Source: Planctomycetaceae bacterium (lineage in GTDB: Bacteria; Planctomycetota; Planctomycetia; Pirellulales; Pirellulaceae). From it: a stretch of 64,000 bases of DNA. The translations under genes were made by a program, and so were the position numbers. The stretch covers positions 62,001-126,000 of the forward strand of contig JAIYDN010000021.1 of the NCBI GenBank assembly GCA_027487485.1, in the 5' to 3' direction. Below the pieces are notes generated by a model. That model had not been told where the DNA came from. It was given only the letters and a program-made list of their open reading frames with translations, and did not search any database. Positions within the stretch are counted from its first letter, which is position 1. The number at the start of each line of letters is the position of its first letter. This document shows, one piece after another, positions 46,181-53,823 of the stretch.

Positions 46181-47992
46181 ATGTTTTCTCGAATTCCTTT
46201 GTGTCGTGTTGCTCCGTTGATTTCCATTCTATCCCTGGCGATTGCTCACATTCCAAGCGTACCATCGCTTCATGCAGCCGATCCTTCGGTGAAGGACCCG
46301 AAGCCTCCCATTCCTATCCATGGCTTTATGGAAGAGGCGCAGAAATTGTTTGAAGAGGCATCCAAGTCCGACGAAGCGTGTTCTGCTCTATATCAGCAAA
46401 TGAAAAAGGGCGCCCCCAAGCCAGATCTGGTCGCCAAGCTCAGTATGAATGTGAGTCGGCTCAAGCGATTTGCGAATCGGTTGGTCGATCTCGGTGAACC
46501 TGCTGGGGTCGAGTTCCTGATGCGATATGACGTTCATGAACTGGAACGTGCCGAGGCTTTCAATGCATTGATGGGAATGCCTAAGGTTCAACCTGTGCTA
46601 GAGAAAGCTGCGCTGGCCCTAAAAAAGGGGGTAGCAAAGCGAACCAAGAAGGCCGAAGAGGCTGTACGCTTGGCAGCGACCGATGCCATCGCTGCTCAAA
46701 ATCTTTTGGATCCCGCTTACGATGAATACGAATCGATTGCGGGAGCATTACCGACCAGTCTGCGTGGGCCATTTATGGAATTACCCTTGGCTTTTGGCCA
46801 GGTCGATGGACCGGCCTCGGTTCAGCGTCGTCGTCAGGTAGACCAAGCGATCGATGCTGCAACGAGCGGCTTCCTGAGTGAACTGGAAGGCTATTATGCA
46901 ACTTGCAAGAGTGCTGTCGCTTCGCTTCAAGACGGAACAATCGCAGTGGACGAGAAGTCCTTCACTGGACCGGAGTTTGCAGAGGAAATCATGCGAAACG
47001 GTTTCGTGATGCAAGCACGGATGCAAAAGACGAACGCAATTCAGCACTTTCATTCTCGCAATATCAACAATAGAAATAGCAATACGATTTCAAGTGACTG
47101 CGAAGCCCAGTTGACTCTGCTGCGCGAGAACATGCTCCAGGCATCGGTTCTGTTGGTTGAAAAGGATTTGCAATCGACACCGGCCAAAGAACTGCTTGGC
47201 AAGATTGGGAAATATGCGACTGCCTTTGGCAAATACGTTCATCGATCTGAAGATGACCAGTGGATTCAAACGATCGACAATGCGATTCTCAAAGCGTCGG
47301 CGCGCGACAAGGAAACCGAGCGACTGGTTCGCAATTATCAAGAGTGCACGACTCAGACCCTGAAATGGAAAGAGCGATTTGCAAGCAAGCAAGAAAAGCT
47401 CCTTACCGGCCAGTTCAATTCTTTGGCGCAAGTGGTCGGGGCTGCGGCACAGCGAACCGATTCTCAGCCAGGCTACATATGGTCCGTTTCGCCGTCGACC
47501 AAACCGTACCCGCTCTTTTACAACCCTACATTTGTTTCGCTTCCATTGTTGGGTGAGAAGCTTGGCAAAGATGCTCCTGCGATTGTTCCCGCAGTGGTTC
47601 GGTTGGATCTCGAGTCGCCGGTATGGATCAGCCGATGGGACAACTACATTTACGGTCGCTTTCCCAACGACTTTTACAAGACGGATCAACCCGCAATTCT
47701 CAAGAAGGACTTAATGATCACGGACACGAAACCTCCATTAAGCGTCCGAGCCGCCTCGGCGGTTTACACGGCTGAAAGAGGGGATGGTCTAACGATTGGC
47801 GGACTTGTTGGAGATGTTACGGCCGAAGGCGCGTTGATGCGAGTGGTTGCGACGAAAGATACTGGGGCTCCCTTCACTGGAATTAGCCGGCCAGTTTCCT
47901 TTCAAACAGATCGAGCCGTCGATCAAGTGTCCTTACGAGCGAACGTGCTTCCCAAGTGGTATCGCCATCGTTACTTTGCGGTCGCAAAATAA
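46181..47992 (+). CDS. Hypothetical secreted helical protein (603 aa)
   Basis: This exported protein has a signal peptide (VAPLISILSLAIAHIPSVPSLHA) and then mostly helical sequence to about residue 440, with long charged helices, including one with a His/Asn-rich patch (HFHSRNINNRNSN). It ends in a beta-rich part from about residue 430 (PGYIWSVSPSTKPYPLFYNPTF onward). I recognise no family. It lies 21 bp after the lipoprotein gene and converges on the yaeQ gene. Confidence 0.65.
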   Translation: MFSRIPLCRVAPLISILSLAIAHIPSVPSLHAADPSVKDPKPPIPIHGFMEEAQKLFEEASKSDEACSALYQQMKKGAPKPDLVAKLSMNVSRLKRFANRLVDLGEPAGVEFLMRYDVHELERAEAFNALMGMPKVQPVLEKAALALKKGVAKRTKKAEEAVRLAATDAIAAQNLLDPAYDEYESIAGALPTSLRGPFMELPLAFGQVDGPASVQRRRQVDQAIDAATSGFLSELEGYYATCKSAVASLQDGTIAVDEKSFTGPEFAEEIMRNGFVMQARMQKTNAIQHFHSRNINNRNSNTISSDCEAQLTLLRENMLQASVLLVEKDLQSTPAKELLGKIGKYATAFGKYVHRSEDDQWIQTIDNAILKASARDKETERLVRNYQECTTQTLKWKERFASKQEKLLTGQFNSLAQVVGAAAQRTDSQPGYIWSVSPSTKPYPLFYNPTFVSLPLLGEKLGKDAPAIVPAVVRLDLESPVWISRWDNYIYGRFPNDFYKTDQPAILKKDLMITDTKPPLSVRAASAVYTAERGDGLTIGGLVGDVTAEGALMRVVATKDTGAPFTGISRPVSFQTDRAVDQVSLRANVLPKWYRHRYFAVAK

Positions 47993-48059
47993 TTGCGTTT
48001 TAACGAGCAAGCCATGGGGCTACAACAAAGCATCGCCTAGCGATTTGTGGCCGATGTCT

Positions 48060-48614
48060 TTAGCGCTTGACGATCGAATCCATGCGAGTGCGAGGACGGA
48101 CGCTTGCCGTGGTGTCCCCTTGCATCAGTTGGCATACACCTTCTTGTAGGGTTGCTTGAAGGCGCATGGTGCGTTGGAGAAGACTGGTCGTTGAGTCGAC
48201 TTCGTCCACGTCCAAGTCAAGCACTAACAAATTTTTGAGTCGCCCGAAGGCCGCTTGATTTTTGGTCCACCAGACTTCAGCGGAATTTCCGCTATAGGAA
48301 ACGATGATGACTTGTTGAGCTTTACCGCAAGCGCGTCGGACTGCTGATTCATCAGGTTGTCCGAGTTCGATCCATTTGACGATCCCGCCGGTCAGGTCTT
48401 TTTGCCAAAGCGCAGGCTCTTCCTCGTTGCTCAGTCCACGGCCGAATTCCAAGCCTTCATCGGCAAACAACGTGAAAACGATCAGCCGTGCCATCAGACG
48501 ACGATCATTTTCTGAAGGGTGTTGGGCTAAAGTTAAGTGGTGGGCTGCATAGTAGCCGCGATCGATATCGCTCACTTCTAATTCGGCTTTGTAAACAGTC
48601 GCTTTTGTTGCCAT
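48060..48614 (-). CDS. yaeQ: YaeQ family protein
   Basis: This 184-residue protein matches the YaeQ family nearly end to end: MATKATVYKAELEVSDIDRGYY at the start, then LTLAQHPSENDRRLMARL, LEFGRGLSNEEEPALW, WIELGQPDE and VIIVSYSGNSAEVWW. YaeQ proteins have a PD-(D/E)XK nuclease-like fold, but no clear function is established. The ATG at 48614 is chosen because it begins the conserved domain; the frame is open to 48680. The three-copy 27-bp palindromic repeat lies just upstream, between this gene and the divergent amidohydrolase gene. Confidence 0.9.
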   Translation of the reverse strand: MATKATVYKAELEVSDIDRGYYAAHHLTLAQHPSENDRRLMARLIVFTLFADEGLEFGRGLSNEEEPALWQKDLTGGIVKWIELGQPDESAVRRACGKAQQVIIVSYSGNSAEVWWTKNQAAFGRLKNLLVLDLDVDEVDSTTSLLQRTMRLQATLQEGVCQLMQGDTTASVRPRTRMDSIVKR

Positions 48615-48694
48615 TGTATCTCCGTTGCATCGTGGAAAAGGACCGAGTTTTAACGCAAAGTCGCCGAGACGCAAACTCAAAATCCAACCCCCCC

Positions 48695-48788
48695 CGTAGT
48701 GGATTTGGCCACAGATCCCTCAGCACCCGTAGTGGATCTGGCTACAGATCCCTCCGTACCTCGTAGTGGATCTGGCTACAGATCCCTC
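48695..48788. repeat. Three copies of a 27-bp palindrome-containing repeat
   Basis: Units at 48695-48721, 48728-48754 and 48762-48788 share CGTAGTGGATCTGGCTACAG followed by ATCCCTC. Units 2 and 3 are identical, and unit 1 has two C/T changes that keep the stem pairable. Each contains the hairpin GGATCTG-GCTA-CAGATCC. They are separated by 6-7 unrelated bases, so this is a REP-like intergenic element, not CRISPR. Confidence 0.85.
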
Positions 48789-48826
48789 ATCGCCTATCCG
48801 CATCCACTACTTACCAAAAAATGAAG

Positions 48827-48832
48827 TACAAT
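48827..48832 (+). promoter_or_regulatory. Possible -10 box for amidohydrolase gene
   Basis: TACAAT 54 bp before ATG 48886, in the same context (GTACAATACAG) as a box at 25484-25489 upstream of another gene. No -35 consensus is seen. Confidence 0.3.
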
Positions 48833-48885
48833 ACAGACTTCCATTGGTTTTCAACTGATCAACTCGTTCACACGGGAGAACTTCG

Positions 48886-49899
48886 ATGAAGAGCGCATCC
48901 AATTCGCATGGATCGGTAGGTATCAATCGCCGCAATGTATTGGTTGCCGGCCTAGCAACCACGGGCGTTTGCTTGTTGCCTTCTCCAGCACGGTCCGACG
49001 TCAAGAAATTGATTCCGATTGTAGACTGTCATCAGCATCTTTGGGACTTGGGTCGTCAGAAGTTGTCTTGGCTAAAAGGGAACGAAACTCTTGGGCGTAG
49101 TTTCGTGATGAAGGATTATTTGGAAGCGATCGAGGGGACTGGCATTTCCAGAGCAGTTTACATGGAAGTCGACGTCGATCCGGAAGAGAAAACGAAGGAG
49201 GGGGAGATCATTACTGAATTGTGTATGCAGCCGGGGTCATTGACGGTTGCGTCCGTTTTAGGTTGTATTCCGGACGCTCCTGATTTTTCCAGTTATCTAG
49301 CTCAGTGGAAAAAGAATCCATATGTAAGAGGTTTTAGGACCGTGTTGTCTGGTGACAACGACCGATGCATTATGCCGGCTTTTGTGAAGGGAATTCAAGC
49401 TATTGGGGAAGCCGGTTTTCGATTCGATCTTTGCACTAGTCCGAAGGGGCTAGCGAACTGTGTCAAGTTGATGAAGAGTTGTCCAGGCACGCGATTTATT
49501 GTTGACCATTGCGGGAATGTGGAGATCAAGGCCTGGAAACCGCAGAATCGCAATGATGACGCGAGCCGCAAAATGATTCTTGACTGGAAACGAGACATGG
49601 CGGCGTTGGCTGCGAATCCCGAAACGATTTGCAAGATCTCTGGCATCGTCGCGCAAGCCACCAAGGGATGGGCTGCGGAAGACCTGGCCCCTGCAATCGA
49701 TTTTTGCCTTAATACCTTCGGACCGGATCGCGTGGTGGTGGGTAGCGATTGGCCAGTTTGCTTGACTGGCGCCACGCTTGTTCAGTGGATCACAGCACTT
49801 CGAGAGATCATTGCATCGCGCCCTGAATCGGATCAGCGAAAACTGTTACATGAAAATGCCGTGCGTCATTATGCTATCGAGAAGTTGGTCATCGATTGA
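48886..49899 (+). CDS. Tat-exported amidohydrolase (amidohydro_2, lactonase-like)
   Basis: This 337-residue TIM-barrel metal hydrolase has a twin-arginine signal (INRRNVLVAGLATTGVCLLPSPARS). Family blocks are IVDCHQHLW (two His ligands), VRGFRTVLSG, FIVDHCGN and VVVGSDWPV (last Asp). This resembles L-rhamnonolactonase/fuconolactonase-type amidohydrolases; the substrate is probably a sugar lactone, by inference only. Export through Tat suggests that it folds with its metal in the cytoplasm. It is followed by a repeat-rich spacer of about 625 bp with no gene. Confidence 0.85.
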   Translation: MKSASNSHGSVGINRRNVLVAGLATTGVCLLPSPARSDVKKLIPIVDCHQHLWDLGRQKLSWLKGNETLGRSFVMKDYLEAIEGTGISRAVYMEVDVDPEEKTKEGEIITELCMQPGSLTVASVLGCIPDAPDFSSYLAQWKKNPYVRGFRTVLSGDNDRCIMPAFVKGIQAIGEAGFRFDLCTSPKGLANCVKLMKSCPGTRFIVDHCGNVEIKAWKPQNRNDDASRKMILDWKRDMAALAANPETICKISGIVAQATKGWAAEDLAPAIDFCLNTFGPDRVVVGSDWPVCLTGATLVQWITALREIIASRPESDQRKLLHENAVRHYAIEKLVID

Positions 49900-49964
49900 T
49901 GTGACTGCTACAGGAAAGTCATCGGCGCTTTCTGTTTTCAGAACCCATTCATCGCATGAGTAGT

Positions 49965-50057
49965 AACCACTGAATACACGGAACACACGGAAAAACAGCC
50001 TGTCTTCTTTGTATTCTCTTTTCCGTGTGTTCCGTGTGTTCCGTGGTTCCAAAATCG
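49965..50057. repeat. 93-bp long-hairpin element, copy A
   Basis: The 5' arm AACCACTGAATACACGGAAC and on pairs with the 3' arm ...GTGTTCCGTGGTT with 25 of 28 bases matching. A second copy of the same 93 bp length is at 50241-50333. The CCGTGTGTTCCGTG motif is internally repeated. Confidence 0.85.
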
Positions 50058-50105
50058 ATAGGTAAAGCAGTGCATGGCACCGACCAGAGGGGCAACACAA
50101 TGTAG

Positions 50106-50125
50106 AGCAGTTGTCCTCAACTGCT
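50106..50125. repeat. Short hairpin between the two long-hairpin copies
   Basis: AGCAGTT / AACTGCT is a perfect 7-bp stem with a 6-base loop, in the spacer between copies A and B. Confidence 0.55.
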
Positions 50126-50240
50126 TGGAACTGCCAACCAAGTTCCCATCCCGAAAATGCCCCTTAGAACTCAAAGCTTCCATGGAGTTTTCAAATCTCC
50201 AATCTAGCGATCATTGCAAGCATCAGGATCAGTTAGTTGC

Positions 50241-50333
50241 AACCACTGAATACACGGAACACACTGAAAAACAGCCGGTCTTCTTTATGTTTTCTATTCC
50301 GTGTGTTCGGTGTGTTCCGTGGTTCCAAAATCG
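50241..50333. repeat. 93-bp long-hairpin element, copy B
   Basis: Same order and length as copy A (starts AACCACTGAATACACGGAAC, ends GGTTCCAAAATCG), with a few substitutions, including ACACTGAA for ACACGGAA. Direct orientation, 276 bp apart start to start. Confidence 0.85.
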
Positions 50334-50349
50334 GTTTATTGATGGATCG

Positions 50350-50373
50350 GTAGCCGGAGTCGCCAGACTTCGG
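50350..50373. repeat. Dispersed 24-bp element, copy 2
   Basis: Exact reverse complement of 23785-23808; 24 of 24 bases match. Confidence 0.7.
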
Positions 50374-50454
50374 AGAAGATGCAGAGGCCGTTACCGCATG
50401 GCGTGATAGATAGGATTGGCTGTTCGATGGAGCAATTGGATTCGAACGGGGCTG

Positions 50455-50481
50455 CCGTAACTGCGCTAGCGCTTGTTACGG
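50455..50481. repeat. 27-bp palindrome downstream of the surface-protein gene
   Basis: CCGTAAC-T-GCGCTAGCGC-TT-GTTACGG: outer 7-bp arms and an inner 10-bp palindrome. It lies 44 bp beyond the stop of the minus-strand gene ending at 50525 and could double as its terminator. Confidence 0.6.
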
Positions 50482-50524
50482 CCAACTAATTCGGCCTACA
50501 ATTACGGCCTACAGCTTCAGGACC

Positions 50525-51892
50525 TTAGCGCAGTTCGGTCGGTTGCATTCCGCCTTGCATCGGATCTCGGTAAGTCGAGCTCGGACTCATGCCCCAGGTG
50601 GATTGCGGAGCCCCATAAGCTGCGGGCCCGGAATAAGGACTGGTCGTTGGCCGGAATCCACCTGTTGCCTGACTCTGACTAGATGGACCCCAAAGATAGG
50701 GCTGACTCATTGGGTTATTCGACGCCACGTAGGTTGCAGAACCTGAGCCACTACCTGAATTGTTGGCAAACGAACTGCTACCGAATAAGCTCCCTTGCCG
50801 ATTGAGAAACGCAGGGATCTGAATCGGTGCTGTCGAGGCGGTTTGATAGTACCCTGGTTGCTGATACCCATTTGCAAGATAGGGATTCGTAGCATAGGGA
50901 TTGGGGTACGCATTCGCATTGTATCCAGGTAGGACGGGAACCGCTGGAATCAAGGTTGTTGAACTCGATGCGGAAGAAGGAGCTACCTGTGCGACACTGG
51001 TGTTGTAGTTTGCGATCGGCTGGTTCACGCCATAGGCCGAACCCGCAGGTGGGTAGTAAGGGCTGGGCGCGTTTGCAAGGAAGCTTGCATTGCCAGGGTA
51101 TGCACCATTGTTGGTTGGGTACTGGATCGGTCGCGTCGGTAGCCGAGCTGTATTGCGATTGGCTTGTGCCACCATCGCCCCTTGCTGAATCACGTTTGCG
51201 TTGTACGCGTTGGATGTGCCAGGATTGACGATTGGAATGCTGGAAATCATGTTGCCCCCGGGTGGCAGCGAAGCAAGGGGGCGGTCCACATACTTAGTGC
51301 GTTGTTCCGATGTTGGCTTCAGGACCGGAATCATTTTGGTTACGTTTTGTTCTTCGTATTTTTGGTACGTAACATTTTGCGTTACCGGCACGAAGCTTGG
51401 CTGATAATGGACGATCGGGACGTATTCCCATACTTGTCGCGGTTGTTCAAAGGGGTTCCAGCTGTAGACATTTTTAAGCTGAGGCTGATACGAATAGACC
51501 GGAGTGTATTGAGTTTGTGTGATTGTTCTTGGTTCAGTAACCGTTTTCGGCACAAAAAGCTTTTCTGTGACGGGTTCGTAGGTGTAACTAACGCCGGGAA
51601 CCGTTTCATTGACGACATAACGACCGTACGGTTGGTTGTTGGGGTCAATAAAGGTCATCACGGGTGCGGTCCCTGCAAAGTTGTCCGCTGAAGGGCCCGT
51701 CGGGGCTGCCGACGCTGCCATGTTGGGTACTTGTCCAGGAATGCCGTTGGGAACGGGCATGTTGTTCCCCGGATTTCCGTCCAACTGCATTCCATTCGCA
51801 AGAAGAGAAGTGCATACTACAATGAAGGCCATTCCCGCAGGGGGAAAGGTGTTCGCGATCCACTTGAAAACAAAAACGGAAAGCATTTTCAT
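50525..51892 (-). CDS. YTV-like, Tyr/Pro/Asn-rich secreted surface protein
   Basis: The product is about 455 residues from ATG 51892 (ATG 51886 also possible), with a signal peptide (FPPAGMAFIVVCTSLLANG). The central part (about 100-215) has repeated valine-tyrosine-proline motifs such as YEPVTEKLFVPKTVTEP, ITQTQYTPVYSY, YVPIVHYQ and FVPVTQNVTYQ, recalling the planctomycete YTV repeat. The last 220 residues are low complexity, rich in Asn, Tyr, Pro, Ser and Gly. It is probably a cell-wall or surface component. Its start codon overlaps, on the other strand, that of the Trm112-like gene. Confidence 0.65.
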   Translation of the reverse strand: MKMLSVFVFKWIANTFPPAGMAFIVVCTSLLANGMQLDGNPGNNMPVPNGIPGQVPNMAASAAPTGPSADNFAGTAPVMTFIDPNNQPYGRYVVNETVPGVSYTYEPVTEKLFVPKTVTEPRTITQTQYTPVYSYQPQLKNVYSWNPFEQPRQVWEYVPIVHYQPSFVPVTQNVTYQKYEEQNVTKMIPVLKPTSEQRTKYVDRPLASLPPGGNMISSIPIVNPGTSNAYNANVIQQGAMVAQANRNTARLPTRPIQYPTNNGAYPGNASFLANAPSPYYPPAGSAYGVNQPIANYNTSVAQVAPSSASSSTTLIPAVPVLPGYNANAYPNPYATNPYLANGYQQPGYYQTASTAPIQIPAFLNRQGSLFGSSSFANNSGSGSGSATYVASNNPMSQPYLWGPSSQSQATGGFRPTTSPYSGPAAYGAPQSTWGMSPSSTYRDPMQGGMQPTELR

Positions 51893-52157
51893 GCCAGAAT
51901 GGTTGCTGGAGTGGATTCGATGTCCACAAACAGGCGAACGACTACGGTTAGCGGATCGGGAGCTCATGGCAAACGTCAATCGACTAGCTCAAGATGGAAA
52001 ACTCTTTGACACAATGGGTCGTACTATTTCCCCGTTTTCGTCGCAAGGTCTAATCAACGAAAACGGAAATTGGCTCTATCGAATCGATGACGAAACCCCA
52101 TCATTGCTAGCAGACGAAGCCATCAACCTAAAGTTGACTGATCTTCGCAAAGCTTGA
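51891..52157 (+). CDS. Trm112-like small protein
   Basis: This 88-residue protein has the general plan of Trm112/YcaR proteins: LLEWIRCPQTGERLRLADRELMANVNR, a middle loop, and a closing GNWLYRIDDETPSLLADEAI. In relatives this small domain binds zinc or supports methyltransferases. Only one Cys of the usual four is visible (RCPQTG), so metal binding is doubtful. The ATG at 51891 is set by the domain start; the frame is open to 51636 only as antisense of the neighbouring gene. Its end overlaps the convergent xylulokinase gene by 30 bp. Confidence 0.75.
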   Translation: MPEWLLEWIRCPQTGERLRLADRELMANVNRLAQDGKLFDTMGRTISPFSSQGLINENGNWLYRIDDETPSLLADEAINLKLTDLRKA

Positions 52158-53645
52158 CTTTAAGCTTGTGTACAGTTCTTGGTAAACTGGGAAAGCTTCG
52201 TCGTACTTCTTTTGGCTCGTCTTCTTGGGCGGAACACGATCAGTGACTCGGATCGTAGCTTTGCAAGCTTCCTCGATATTCTTGTAGGCGCCATCGCCCA
52301 CTGCTGCTAGCAATGCAACCCCGTAGGCTGGCCCTTGTTCCGCGTTAATGGTGCAAGCCTTTTGTCCGAAAGCATCCGCGAGAATCTGCTTCCAGAGCGG
52401 GCTCTTCGCCCCGCCGCCACTGACGCGAATCTCCTTCACGGGCACATCCAGTTGACCCAAAATTGCAAGGCTTTCCCTTAATGAAAAAGCGACCCCTTCC
52501 ATGACAGAACGAGCCATATGACCGCGCGAATGTTTGTTCGTCAGGCCAATAAAGCACCCACGAGCGTTCGGGTCCGCGTGCGGCGTTCGTTCGCCCGCTA
52601 GATAGGGCAAGAAGAATAAGCCTTCGCTGCCTGCAGCCACTTTTTCAGCTTCCTCATTGATTACTTGGTAAGGATCGACACCCTTTTTCTTAAGCAGTTC
52701 CGTGCAAAGGTTATTGACGAACCATTGCAAAGAACCTGCAGCTGACAGCGTCACACCCATCATGTGCCATTTTCCATGAACCGCATGACAGAATGTATGC
52801 AGCCGCCCTTGTGTGTCGTATTGAGGAGAATCGCTATGGCAGAACATCACGCCGGATGTTCCGAGTGATGCAGTCAAAATGCCTTGCTTAACGATTCCGT
52901 TGCCGACTGCACCTGCGGCGCAATCGCCAGCCCCACCAACCACTGTGCATTCTGGCGTCAATCCTAGCTCGATCGCCACCTCTGGCAACAAAGTTCCTGT
53001 GACTTGTTCCGATTCGTAAACCGTTGCCAAGATCGATGGATCGATCTCCAGCTTGCTCAGAAGTTCTTTCGACCAAGTTCGATTCTTGACATCCAGCAGA
53101 AGCATTCCGCTGGCATCGCTTGCGTCGGTTGCGAATTCGCCTGTAAGCCTGCGTCGAACATCATCTTTTGGAAGGAGCAGATGTTTTAGGGCTGCATAGT
53201 TTTTAGGTTCATGATTGCGTAGCCACAGGAGCTTCGGGGCGGTGAACCCGGTCAACGCTGGGTTGGCAACCATTTCGATCAACGCCTCGCGGCCCCCTGC
53301 TCGACGCGTGATTTCTTCACATTCGGCGACGGTTCGCTGGTCGTTCCAGAGAAGAGCGGGGCGAATTACTTTTCCTGCTTTGTTCAAGAAAACCGAACCG
53401 TGCATTTGTCCCGAAAGACCGATGGATTTGACATCCCCTTTTTTAACCTTGCTGGCCTTCATGACTCCTTGAATCGTTTTCTTGACGGCTTGCCACCAAT
53501 CTTCAGGATTTTGTTCCGTCCACAACGGCTTTGGCATACTCAAACCATACTCCGCAGACGATTCTGCGATAATCGATCCCGCTTCATCGATCAGCAGGCT
53601 CTTGGTTCCGGAGGTGCCTATGTCAACGCCAATGTAGTAAGCCAT
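52128..53645 (-). CDS. xylB: Xylulokinase (FGGY family)
   Basis: This 505-residue sugar kinase phosphorylates D-xylulose to xylulose 5-phosphate if the family call holds. Typical blocks are YYIGVDIGTSGTKSLLIDE (phosphate loop 1), GLSGQMHGSV, NDQRTVAE, VVGGAGDCAAGAVGNG, LPYLAGERTPH and IRVSGGGAKSPLWKQILAD, all as in XylB. The ATG at 53645 directly begins the domain; an in-frame start 18 bp upstream is open. No xylose isomerase or transporter gene is next to it. Downstream it overlaps the Trm112-like gene on the opposite strand by 30 bp. Confidence 0.9.
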   Translation of the reverse strand: MAYYIGVDIGTSGTKSLLIDEAGSIIAESSAEYGLSMPKPLWTEQNPEDWWQAVKKTIQGVMKASKVKKGDVKSIGLSGQMHGSVFLNKAGKVIRPALLWNDQRTVAECEEITRRAGGREALIEMVANPALTGFTAPKLLWLRNHEPKNYAALKHLLLPKDDVRRRLTGEFATDASDASGMLLLDVKNRTWSKELLSKLEIDPSILATVYESEQVTGTLLPEVAIELGLTPECTVVGGAGDCAAGAVGNGIVKQGILTASLGTSGVMFCHSDSPQYDTQGRLHTFCHAVHGKWHMMGVTLSAAGSLQWFVNNLCTELLKKKGVDPYQVINEEAEKVAAGSEGLFFLPYLAGERTPHADPNARGCFIGLTNKHSRGHMARSVMEGVAFSLRESLAILGQLDVPVKEIRVSGGGAKSPLWKQILADAFGQKACTINAEQGPAYGVALLAAVGDGAYKNIEEACKATIRVTDRVPPKKTSQKKYDEAFPVYQELYTSLKSSFAKISQL

Positions 53646-53823
53646 GTTGTTTTCCCGTATCAAAAAGTTCTTCCATCCAAGCCAAATTGTCCCTGGCGAC
53701 TTTAGCTGTTCATGCCAAATGAACCGATACTATACTATTGCCGAACGACATTAACAGCCCGGGATTTTGCGACGATCGCTGATTGGGTAGGGCGTTTGGA
53801 AAACGAAGGAATTTAGGTCATTC

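Larger units (their letters stand above)
49900..50524. other. Repeat-rich spacer without genes
   Basis: Besides the repeats listed separately, it holds a doubled CGGCCTACA near 50492-50513. No ORF here looks like a real gene. The surface-protein gene ends on its right side. Confidence 0.6.

Noticed and set aside
47090-47689. Minus-strand ORF of 199 codons opposite the secreted helical protein
   Set aside because: Arg-rich shadow without signals; the plus-strand gene has a signal peptide and operon position.
48695-48788. CRISPR array
   Set aside because: Only three palindromic units with 6-7 bp between them; no spacers of proper size and no cas genes.
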